Part shown: in pieces, positions 22,723-31,809 of the stretch | Layout: the number at the start of each line of letters is the position of its first letter | Position numbering within the stretch: position 1 is the stretch's first letter | NCBI GenBank assembly: GCA_015143295.1 | Contig: CM026566.1 | Location: 10,341,072 to 10,405,071 of the forward strand | DNA length: 64,000 bases | From: Tetracentron sinense | Lineage: Eukaryota > Streptophyta > Magnoliopsida > Trochodendrales > Trochodendraceae | Direction of reading: 5' to 3' | Translations under genes and position numbers: made by a program | Notes under the pieces: generated by a model | The model's database searches: none | The model's input: only the letters and a program-made list of their open reading frames with translations | What the model was told of the DNA's origin: nothing

Positions 22723-22730
22723 TTTATATA
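22723..22730 (-). promoter_or_regulatory. TATA box of copia-B LTR
   Basis: Minus-strand TATATAAA lies about 50 bases downstream of the palindrome cluster. Confidence 0.65.
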
Positions 22731-22777
22731 GGGTTTAGAAAAGAGTCTTGAAAATTAAAAAATCCTGTTTACGGGGA

Positions 22778-23071
22778 ACGATTAATCGGTGCTCATAACC
22801 GATCGCTCGGTTCAAAAGGGATCGATCGGTCTTAACACCGAGAGATCGGTTAAAAATAACCTCTCTGGAAAAATACCCCATATAGAATTTTAGACCAATC
22901 GATAGCCATCGATCTATCGGTAGGCTATTGATCGATCGGTACATATGACCGTGCCAGCGGTCCAAAAATAACTCTCTGGAATTTTAGCCCATACAAAAAT
23001 GATCACCAATCGATAGCCACCAATCTCTTGGTAGGCCACCAAGCGATCGGTCTCAACACCGAGAGATCAGT
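22778..23071. repeat. CGATCG palindrome cluster in copia-B LTR
   Basis: Eight or more imperfect palindromes of the ACCGATCGCTCGGT, GATCGATCGGTC and ACCGAGAGATCGGT type, directly upstream of the TATA box. The same motif class occurs in the unrelated Tekay-3, -4 and -5 LTRs. Confidence 0.75.
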
Positions 23072-23314
23072 GGAGACAGAATTTCGGCCAAAATTGTTTT
23101 CATTTAATTTTTGTTTGATTCAATTAAGACTAATAGTCATTTTTAGGCTTAAAACTATCCTCCTGGGTATGTTTAAGGTTATCTAAGTCAAATCCAACCT
23201 AGGTAGGGTCTCTAAGTCCATTACCTGTCTAGGTCCGGAGTAAAGCTTTTTCTTCAGTTTCTTCACTCTTCTTGAAGCTTAGCTCTAATGACAAGTTGAA
23301 CAAGACTCAACACA

Positions 23315-24132
23315 CATGACCTATCTAAAAGGGATTAGATTCATCAAATATTACATGCATTGATTCTTAAAAAACTAGGAAAGTTTTGTTAAACACCCTA
23401 TAAGCTTTGCTATTTGAAGAGTAACCAAAGAAGATTCCTTCACTATACTTAGGTTCAAACTTCTTTAAATTGTGTTTGTTATTTAGAATGAAATATTTGC
23501 ATCCAAACACTTTAAAGCATCCTATATTAGGTGATCTTCCTTTACAAAGCTCATAGGGGGTTTTATTTAATTTTTTCTAATAAAGAACCTATTAATTACA
23601 TAGCAAGAAATATTTATAGCTTTGGCCCAAAAATAATTAGGTAGTTTATGTTCATTAAACATTATTCTACCAATTTCTTGTAAAGATCTGTTCTTTCTCT
23701 CAACTACCCCATTTTGTTGAGGAGTTTTAGGAGCGGAGAAGTTATGGTTGAAACCAATTTCATCAAAAAAAGATTCAAGTTCTTTATTAATGAATTCTCC
23801 ACATCTATCACTTCTAATAGTATTAATGGAGTAGCCTTTCTTATTTTGAACTCTTTTACAAATATTTTCAAGCATAGCATGCACTTCACTTTTATGAGAT
23901 AAGAATAACACCCAAGTGTATCTAGAATAATCATCTACAATTACAAATGCATAAAGCTTACCACCTAAGTTTGCTACATCATTTCGCCCAAATAAGTCCA
24001 TAAGCAATAATTCCAAAGGCCTAGAAGATGATATTTCTAGTTTCTTTTTAAAATATGACTTAATTTGTTCTCCTAGTTGGCAAGCATTATAGACTTTGTC
24101 TTTTGAAAATTTGGTTTTTGGCAAACCTTTTA
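23315..24132 (-). mobile_element. copia-A fragment: integrase region, outermost element
   Basis: The only visible part of an older Ty1/copia element. Its left side is cut by the copia-B LTR start and its right side by the Tekay-5 LTR start. Integrase motifs on the minus strand: LLLMDLFGRNDVANLGGK (core Asp), then TIRSDRCGEFIN (second Asp), then SAPKTPQQNGVVERKNRSLQ (the Glu region). The pre-RT segment with YRVFN and the ESMHVIFDESNPF motif follows near 23330-23400. It is a fossil with a few breaks. The rest is off the window on the far side of Tekay-5. Confidence 0.8.
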
Positions 24133-24255
24133 TGTAGAACCCCGAATCTTCATTTCACTAAGTAGTGAGTAGTGTGTGAATAGTGTTCAAGTGTAGTTTT
24201 GTACACTTGTGGGTTTATGCTAATAGAAATGTTTGGGTATAAGGTGTACATGTGT
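24133..24255 (+). repeat. Tekay-5 LTR, first piece
   Basis: Starts TGTAGAACCCCGAATC after copia-A integrase and ends at the Tekay-3 target duplication. It continues at 34199-34283 and 60981-62584. Confidence 0.7.
24251..24255. repeat. Tekay-3 target-site duplication, left (TGTGT)
   Basis: Matches TGTGT at 34194-34198 exactly. Confidence 0.9.
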
Positions 24256-24464
24256 TGTAGAGCCCCGGACCTTTTCACATTTATGCATGACCCTTCGTAG
24301 CCATTTTTCCTTTAAAGTAATGCAATTAATAAATAAGGAAGAAATTGGAAATTCTGAAACGTCAGAAATGTTCGTTTTCGAAGTACGAACCCAACGCAAG
24401 TTGAATCGTCAAAATCGGACGAACGAGTCAAAAGTTATGGCCAAAACAGTTTGGGCCTGCAGAC

Positions 24465-24655
24465 CACCGATCGCTCGGTCCATGGAGCGATCGATCGGTC
24501 CAAAACCGATCGCTCGGAGGCTATCGACTGGTCAAGATTTTTGTATGGAGAAATTTTCCAGAGAGTGAAATTTTAACCGATCGCTCGGTTATGAAACCGA
24601 TCGATCGGTAGGCAACCGATCGATCGGTCATTAACACCGATCGCTCGGTCCTCGC
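24465..24655. repeat. Palindrome cluster ACCGATCGCTCGGT in Tekay-3 LTR
   Basis: About eight palindromes such as ACCGATCGCTCGGT and ACCGATCGATCGGT in 190 bp, ending about 57 bases before the TATA box. The 3' LTR copy is at about 32020-32209. Confidence 0.85.
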
Positions 24656-24711
24656 GTTTTACAGAATTTTCACTAAGGGCATTTTCGGCATTCGGGTGTT
24701 ATACCCTTTCT

Positions 24712-24719
24712 TATATAGG
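24712..24719 (+). promoter_or_regulatory. TATA box of Tekay-3 5' LTR
   Basis: TATATAGG, followed by a purine-rich leader. This is the likely start of the gag-pol transcript, placing the short ORF at 26209 in the leader. Confidence 0.6.
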
Positions 24720-25662
24720 ATTGCCCGAGCCTTAGGGCTCATTCTCAACCCTTAGAAGATTTGGGAGATTAGAAGAGAGGAGAAAGGGTTCCTAAATCTA
24801 GGGTTTCTATTTTGAAAGGGAATCAAAGGGGTTTGAGACCCTAGATCATCCTCAAGCACGTTTTCCTTCAAGATCTCGGCTCAAGCTCGTGTGGGGCTCG
24901 TGTTCCAAGCTAGGGCAGCAACTCACGGTCGTTTTGGAAAGGGGGATTTCTCCCCACTTGATCGAGGTCGGTACTTCTTACTACCCTCCTAGTTATAGCT
25001 TCTCTTTTCCTTTATTTCTTCTTATTTTCCTTCACTTATATATGTGTTATGAGATTGGTGGTATGAATGGTGAATGGAGATGGATGTTGGCGAATGGATG
25101 CCGTGTGGATGATGTAATGAACGAATGGGAAAGGTCATTGTACTAATAATGAACATACAAGTGTGATGTGAGCATAACCCACATAGAAAAGCATGATCTA
25201 GGTTTAAGTGAATAATGAACACACCCCATGTTTGATGAAATGCCAAGGTGAGCAAAATAAATGATAAATTAAGGGAACCCATGTTTAATTGCTCTTGAAA
25301 TTTGTTAGGGTTCATGATAGTGTGTTTCTTACATTTCTTAAAATGTGTAGATTATTAATTACTTAAATTGTTATATGCTATGCCTTGTGAATCACTCCAA
25401 ATTGTCATATTTAATTCCAAATGCAAGTATGCACACGATCTCACGAGCACGCATGAAATGACGTGATTTACCGATGTTTTGAGTATGGGACGTAGAGGTG
25501 GGGCATATCCTAAGATATGTTTCACTTCGCTTTTGACAAGGGCAAGAAAATCATGCATTGCATAGGGAAAGGTCTCCCATCCCCTCGCATGACATGCATA
25601 GCATCGCATGACACGCATAGCATAGCATGGCATGACACGCATAACATAGCATCACGCATTCT

Positions 25663-25866
25663 GCATGGATGCTAGTTGCGACGGGCTATGAACGGCAACT
25701 AGGCATTCACATTCCGCATGGATGCTAGTTGCGACGGGCTATGAACGGCAACTAGGCATTCACATTCTGCATGGATGCTAGTTGCGACGGGCTATGAACG
25801 GCAACTAGGCATACCCATCTGCATATAGGGTACTAGTTGTGACGGACTATGAACGGCAACTAGGCA
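25663..25866. repeat. Four tandem 53-bp hairpin units in Tekay-3 LTR
   Basis: Each unit holds CTAGTTGC, a 15-base loop and GCAACTAG, a perfect 8-bp stem in most units. The 3' LTR copy is at 33217-33420. Confidence 0.85.
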
Positions 25867-26177
25867 TGTGAACATGTTTAAATTATGAACAAGCAAGCAT
25901 GATACTCGCATGACACGCATGACATGACATGACACGCATGATATGACAAGATAAGACAACATAACAAGTTTCAAGCACGGAAATGGTATTTTCAAGTCAA
26001 GTCAAGTGCACGATGTTTTCAAGAGGTTTCATCGGCTTTCTACGAAATACAAGCATGATTATAAATTGTTTTGCTTCCTTGTATGATATAAATTGTTCAT
26101 GTTCTATATATGCAACTTGCTTCCTCCTTTATGTATGCTATCCGTATGCTATGACTATTGGTTAGTGCTTAGTACCC

Positions 26178-26198
26178 GCTGAGTATTTCATGCTCAGC
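26178..26198 (+). promoter_or_regulatory. Conserved hairpin before the LTR short ORF
   Basis: GCTGAG, 9 bases, CTCAGC: a 6-bp stem ending 10 bases before the ATG at 26209. It also occurs at 37967-37987 in Tekay-4 and, with a 5-bp stem, at 62123-62141 in Tekay-5. Confidence 0.55.
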
Positions 26199-26208
26199 CG
26201 TACTTCTT

Positions 26209-26328
26209 ATGTCGGCAGGTGACGGCGGAGCAGCTGCTCCATTTGATATCTGTGCTCCGAGTCCATGGGTGGAGGAGGAGTACGTCGAGGAGCCTTTTGA
26301 GGAACCTCTAGTAGAGGGTTACCATTAG
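26209..26328 (+). CDS. LTR-encoded short ORF, acidic 39-residue peptide (Tekay-3 5' LTR)
   Basis: ATG to TAG, 39 codons. It begins MSAGDGGAAAPFDIC, continues APSPWVEEEYVEEPFEEP and ends EGYH. Against the Tekay-5 version, codons for P, F, D, P, V, E, E and Y in the core differ only at the third base while the residues stay the same, which is the signature of a constrained protein. Acidic, with two invariant aromatics (W, Y) and one Cys. There is no known domain. As the ORF nearest to gag in the leader it may tune gag translation, or the peptide may act itself. Strong Kozak context is not evident (ATG preceded by TTCTT). Confidence 0.5.
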   Translation: MSAGDGGAAAPFDICAPSPWVEEEYVEEPFEEPLVEGYH

Positions 26329-26627
26329 GTGGTTGTAGATTCTGAGTGGATTAGCTGTGGGTGAGATGAGAGATTATGTCCATGTATTTTGGCGGGTCTG
26401 TCCGCACTTTCTTCTGGTTACTTTTTGTATAAACTTGGACCATATGTATATACTTAGAGGTTTGTTAGACTTCCGCTGTGTTTTATAGTTATGTCTCCGC
26501 TGTAATGTCCTCTATTGTATATGCTCTGTGGGTTTTTGCAGGTTGGTTTGTCAAGCAAGTCATGTAAGTCATGATTGAGTCGTCCAAGATTCACTCTAAC
26601 TCCTAGGGTGGGTTTTGGGTCGCGACA

Positions 26628-26645
26628 GAAGTGGTATCAGAGCTT
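26628..26645 (+). other. Primer-binding site of Tekay-3 (initiator tRNA-Met)
   Basis: GAAGTGGTATCAGAGCTT directly after the LTR contains the standard TGGTATCAGAGC. Confidence 0.9.
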
Positions 26646-26987
26646 AGGCTTTAGGTCTCTAGGGTCACTTAGAATCTTATACCACGGCTTGACAAGAGCA
26701 TATGTTAGGAAACAAGTTAGGAAGGGAGTGAGTCGGGAACGAGTCTGGTTCCAAGTTTAAGACTAAACTTTAGTCTTAGTCTAAAATGGTTGCTTTAACC
26801 AAGTACGGGTCCTAGGTACGCTAGAACACTAAAGTATAAGTATAATGTGATGAATACTCTGATGACTTGATGTGATGTATATTAGTAGTATACCACTAAT
26901 ACAAATTGAATTATTGTGAAATGACATTGAAATAAACTGTGGTTTTAGTGAGACTCATGTGGTGCTATTGTTCTCAGGACTTTAGTC

Positions 26988-28236
26988 ATGAGGCGGGGCA
27001 CACGGGGTCGTGGACCACACACCAGAGCTTCATCTTCTTCCAGAGATGAGGATGAGCAGCCGGACCTCTCCCAGGTCTTAGGCTCTATTGCTGAGACACT
27101 CGCCATCCTGGCGGCTCGGCAAACTATACCGGCATCAGCGGCACCTACTCCACCGCCCGCAGCTCCAGTACATCGTACAGCTGGAGTTGAGGCATTCAGG
27201 AGATTGAGGCCTCCATCCTTCCATGGGAGTGTGGACCCTCTTGCTGCGGAGGCGTGGATCCTCCAGATGGAGAAGATTTTTGCAGTCCTCTCGCCTACAG
27301 AGGAGGATAGAGTAGCATGGGCAGTTTTCATGCTAGAGGGCGAAGCCCACCATTGGTGGTTGTCCGCATTGAGGACGCGAGACTTGACCATGCAGGGTCA
27401 ACCTTGGACTTGGGAGGAGTTCAAGGATACTTTTTACAAGAAGTATTTTCCGATCGGTGCACGGGAAAAGAAAGAGAGAGAATTCATCAACCTTGAGCAA
27501 GGTTCGATGTCTGTGGCTGCTTATGAGGCCAAGTTCTCGGAGCTATCACGCTTCGCGACACATATGATTGCCACCGAGGCAATGAAGGCGAGGAGGTTTG
27601 AGCAAGGGCTCAAGGATGTCATCATGGAGAAAGTGTCGGTTTTCAGGCATGCCACTTACGCCGAAGTAGTGGATAAGGCTTTATTGGTTGAGGCCAATTC
27701 TGAAGCGGTGTCTAAGAAGAGAGAGTTGGCGAGAGGCCAAGCCAGTAGTTCAGCACCTCCAGAGAGACGGGCTCGTACCGGCCCTTATCAGTATACATGG
27801 CCAGCACCACCGATGAGGCCGACTTATGCGGCCCCAGCACCACGGCAGTACGTGCCACAGGCACCTCGACCTCAGGCTCTCCCGGCCCCATGGCCAGTTG
27901 TACCTCAGGTGGCGAGATATGCTCCACCTCAGGCCCCTCCTACCCGCACGCACGAGCCCTGCCCTTCATGCGGCCGAAGGCACCCAGCAGGGGATTGCCT
28001 AAGAGCATCGGGTGGATGTTTTCACTGTGGTCGCCAGGGCCACGTGATCAGGGATTGCCCTACCCGGCATTTACCAGGCCAGTCTCAGGGGATCAGGCCA
28101 CCAGCACGCCCAGCAGGATCACATCAGGCGTCATCTCAGACTACCCGGTCCACACCTCAGTATCGCCAGGCGAACCAGGGGCGAGTTTTTGCCTTGACGG
28201 AGGGCGATGCACTTGCATCTGACGATGTGGTGCAAG
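26988..28236 (+). CDS. gag: Tekay-3 gag
   Basis: Begins MRRGTRGRGPHTRASSSSR at 26988 and is open to the intron-like spacer. The Retrotrans_gag core is at roughly residues 75-190 (AEAWILQMEKIFAVLSPTEE, WAVFMLEGEAHHWWLSAL, EEFKDTFYKKYFP, EFINLEQGSMSVAAYEAKF). A Pro/Ala/Gln-rich linker spans about residues 240-320. Near residue 348 there is a CCHC knuckle, CFHCGRQGHVIRDCP. Gag assembles the particle and its knuckle binds the element RNA. An identical start and domain layout in Tekay-4 supports the start choice. It acts in the cytoplasm as part of virus-like particles. Confidence 0.9.
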
Positions 28237-28381
28237 GTAAGCGTTAGGAGTTATTTTCCTTATTCGTGATTGTTATGTTATGTTTTATTCCTTGTGTACG
28301 TAGTTGGTATGCTATATATATATATACCTACATGTATACACTGTTGAGGCTTAAATTGACGTAACTAGTCTAAAATTTCAG
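28237..28381 (+). other. Intron-like gag-pol spacer (Tekay-3)
   Basis: 145 AT-rich bases start GTAAGCG (a good donor) and end AAAATTTCAG (a good acceptor), between the zinc knuckle and the protease. Introns between gag-pol blocks are known in Tat/Ogre gypsy elements. Use in this lineage is an inference. Confidence 0.5.
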
Positions 28382-31300
28382 GAACCCTACTAGTCAATGA
28401 GTATTTGGCTCGAGTGTTGATTGATACCGGGTCTACTCATTCGTTTGTCTCGCCTAGTTTTTCAGAAGGCTTTTCTGGGGAGCCAAGTCAGCTAGAACCG
28501 GAGTTAGCCATTTCAACTCCTCTTGGCAAAACAGTATTGGCAGATCAAGTGTATAGAAATGGTGTGGTCCAAGTTGGAAGCCACGAGTTGGCAGTTGACC
28601 TCATCGTCCTTGGATTCCAAGACTTTGATGTTATATTGGGAATGGATTGGTTAGCAGCACATCATGGGCATGTAGCTTGCTTTGAGAAAATGGTACTCTT
28701 CAAGCCAGTAGAAGGAAAACCATTCCACTTTCGCGGGTTGAAAAGCAGATCTATTGCTCGTTTTGCGGCGTTGAGCGTAGCTAACCCCGAGGCAAAAGAC
28801 TCATCAACTATTCCGGTTGTGAGTGAATTCCTGGATGTATTTCCAGAGGAGTTGCCAGGATTGCCTCCAGATAGGGAGATTGAGTTTGTGATCGAGCTTG
28901 CACCAGGCACAGCTCCTATTTTCAGAGCTCCATATAGAATGGCCCCTATTGAACTCAAGGAGTTGAAGACGCAGTTGGAGGAATTGCAAGGCCTTGGTTT
29001 CATTCGACCAAGCGTCTCACCGTGGGGTGCCCCGGTGTTATTTGTTAAGAAGAAGGATGGCTCGATGCGGATGTGCATTGATTATCGGCAACTGAACAAA
29101 GTCACTATAAAGAATAGGTATCCATTGCCTAGGATTGACGACTTGTTCGATCAGTTGAAGGGAGCAAGATTTTTCTCAAAGATAGATCTTCGATCGGGTT
29201 ATCACCAGTTGAAGATTAAGGTGGAAGATGTTCCCAAAACTGCTTTCAGGACTCGATATGGGCACTATGAGTTCTTGGTGATGCCTTTTGGTCTCACGAA
29301 CGCGCCGGCAGCCTTTATGGATTTGATGAACCGGGTGTTCCGACCATACCTAGATCGGTGCGTGATTGTATTTGTTGATGACATTTTGGTCTATTCCCAG
29401 ACACGGGAAGATCACATACGCGACCTTCGCCTTGCATTGGAAATGTTAAGAGAGCACAAGCTATACGCCAAAATTAGCAAGTGTGAGTTTTGGTTGGAAG
29501 AGGTGGCATTCCTAGGCCACGTTGTTTCCGCGGAAGGCATCTCCGTTGATCCGAAGAAGATAGAAGCTGTTATGAGTTGGGCGAGGCCCAAGAGTGTTAC
29601 TGAGATACGCAGCTTTCTTGGGCTGGCAGGCTACTACAGGAGATTCGTAGAGGGTTTCTCTAGCCTTGCAGCACCGCTTACTCACCTGACACGGAAGAAT
29701 GCGCAGTTTGTTTGGAGCGACAAGTGTGAGATCAGTTTCACGGAACTGAAGAAGAGGCTTACTACAGCTCCTGTCCTTACGGTGCCATCCGGACCTTATG
29801 GGTATGAGGTGTATAGTGATGCCTCACACGTTGGACTTGGGTGTGTACTCATGCAGCACAAGAAAGTCATTGCCTATGCATCAAGGCAGTTGAAGGAGCA
29901 TGAGAAGAACTATCCTACGCACGACTTGGAGCTTGCGGCGGTCGTGTTTGCACTTAAGATTTGGCGTCATTACCTTTATGGGGTGGAGTTCTATGTGTTC
30001 ACTGATCACAAGAGTCTCAAGTATCTCTTTTCCCAAAAGGAGCTGAATCTAAGGCAAAGGCGTTGGATGGAATTTCTGAAGGACTATGATTGTACCATTC
30101 AATACCACCCGGGTAAAGCAAATGTAGTGGCTGATGCTTTGAGTAGAAGACCTCAGGGGTTGTTAGCACACATGTTGGTTCAAGAATGGAAGCTGCTAGA
30201 AGATTTGGCAAATCTGGACATCAGTGTGAATAACTCTGTCCGTGGTCTTACCTTGGCAAATGTTACGGTTCGGCCGTACATTATAGATTTGATCCAAGAG
30301 TATCAAGCCATGGATGCGGAATTGTTGGCTTTCCGGGACAAGGAAGTTGCCAAGGGCAGTGAAGACTTTTCTCTCACTAGTCGGGGTGCTATCACATTCA
30401 AGGGAAGGCTGTGCGTCCCAGCCAATGCAGACCTTCGAAGAGAGATTTTGGATGAAGCACACCGTTCGAAGTACACAGTGCATCCAGGGGGTACAAAGAT
30501 GTACCGGAACCTCAAGAGTCACTTTTGGTGGCGGAATATGAAGAGGGAGGTTGCGGAATATGTAGCACGGTGCTTGGTGTGTCAACAGGTGAAAGCAGAA
30601 CACATGCGGCCCGCCGGTCTATTACAGTCCCTTCCGATTCCCGAGTGGAAATGGGAGAATATATCCATGGATTTTATAGTTGGCTTGCCAAAGACGGCAA
30701 GGGGCTCAGATGCGATATGGGTAGTAGTGGATCGTTTGTCGAAATCCGCTCATTTCCTACCGTACCGAACTACTTTCAACTCTAGTCAGTTAGCTGCTTT
30801 GTACATCAAGGAAGTGGTGAGGTTGCACGGAGTGCCCGTTAGTATTGTGTCAGATCGGGATCCAAGATTCACATCGCGATTCTGGAAAAGCTTCCAGGAG
30901 GCTATGGGTTCCCGACTCGATTTCAGCACCGCTTTTCATCCACAGACGGATGGACAAACCGAGAGAGTGAACCAAGTCATTGAAGACATGCTTCGGGCTT
31001 GTATGATGGATTTCAGAGGCAGTTGGGAAGAGCATTTGCCTTTGGTTGAATTCGCCTACAATAACAGCTATCAGGCAAGTATCCAAATGGCACCATTTGA
31101 GGCCTTGTATGGGCGAAGTTGTAGGTCTCCTCTCTATTGGGATGAGGTAGGAGAAAGGAAATTACTTGGTCCAAAATTGATTGAACAAACTGCAAACACA
31201 GTTAAGATCATTCGGGATCGATTGAAAGCCGCTCAAGATCGCCAGAAAAGTTATGCGGACACGCGCCGTAGGGACTTGGAATTTCAAGTAGGGGATCAAG

Positions 31301-31696
31301 TTTTTGTGAAAGTATCTCCTAGCAAAGGGATCATGAGATTTGGCAAGCGAGGCAAGCTCAGTCCTCGCTATGTTGGACCGTTTGAGATTATCACGCGGGT
31401 TGGTGAAGTTGCTTATCGAGTAGCTCTCCCACCTCACATGGCCGCGGTTCACAACGTTTTCCACGTGTCTATGCTTCGGAAGTACATTGCGGACCCTTCG
31501 CATGTACTAGAATTGGAACCGTTGGAAATTCGAGAAGATCTCACGTTGGTTGAGAAGCCGATTCACATATTGGATCGGAGAGATCAAGTGCTTCGCAACA
31601 AGACAATCCCTTTGGTTCTTGTGCAATGGAAACACCATGCTCGGGAAGAAGCTACATGAGAGCGTGAAGCCGAAGACAAAGCGAAGTACCCGGAAT
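28382..31696 (+). pseudogene. pol: Tekay-3 pol (nearly whole)
   Basis: Protease with the catalytic triad in [14 protein letters not shown] at the start of the [38 protein letters not shown] and the catalytic VDD in [12 protein letters not shown]. RNase [19 protein letters not shown] with a [10 protein letters not shown] segment. Integrase: a zinc-binding segment ending [11 protein letters not shown], a core with [20 protein letters not shown] and [17 protein letters not shown], and the [14 protein letters not shown] motif. The chromodomain-like end is [15 protein letters not shown]. The polyprotein would copy the element RNA and insert the cDNA in the nucleus; the tail may steer insertion to heterochromatin, as proposed for chromoviruses. 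The copy has about one break. Confidence 0.9.
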
Positions 31697-31796
31697 TGTT
31701 TGAATGAATTTTGTATAGGTTTTGTAAATGTAGCTTGTAATATTGTTTGATTCGGTAATGCATGTCTCATCCAAATTTCGAGGACGAAATTTTTGT

Positions 31797-31809
31797 AAGG
31801 GGGGAAGGA
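31797..31809 (+). other. Polypurine tract of Tekay-3
   Basis: AAGGGGGGAAGGA directly before the 3' LTR start primes plus-strand DNA synthesis. Confidence 0.9.

Larger units (their letters stand above)
1..23314 (-). mobile_element. copia-B: SIRE-like Ty1/copia element, 5' LTR to env-like ORF, 3' end off window
   Basis: A minus-strand Ty1/copia element. In its own reading direction it shows a 5' LTR (23314 to 22039), a primer site matching initiator tRNA-Met, gag with a UBN2-type domain and a CCHC knuckle, a GAG-pre-integrase segment, integrase, RT with YVDD, RNase H, a long non-coding spacer, and an ORF in the env position that leaves the window at base 1. An ORF downstream of RNase H, and an LTR edge containing a G-run before GTGAATAG, fit the SIRE/Maximus lineage. 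Three later insertions interrupt it: Tekay-1, the Tekay-2 solo LTR and a LINE fragment. It lies inside copia-A. It is broken, with well over ten breaks. The 3' LTR is outside the window, so age cannot be read from LTR divergence. Confidence 0.8.
22039..23314 (-). repeat. copia-B 5' LTR
   Basis: About 1.28 kb, TG...CA. The exact outer edge is uncertain by about 4 bases because of a CACACA run (23311-23316). It contains a palindrome cluster (22778-23071), a TATA box and a G-run before GTGAATAG near its 3' end. Confidence 0.75.
24256..26627 (+). repeat. Tekay-3 5' LTR
   Basis: 2372 bp, TGTAGAGCCCCGGACC to GGTTTTGGGTCGCGACA. In order: the conserved GAGTCAAAAGTTATGGCC block, a palindrome cluster (24465-24655), a TATA box, four 53-bp hairpin units (25663-25866), a hairpin (26178-26198) and the short ORF (26209-26328). 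Confidence 0.93.

Noticed and set aside
25663-25866. CRISPR-like regular repeats
   Set aside because: Tandem units without unique spacers, located in an LTR of a plant element.
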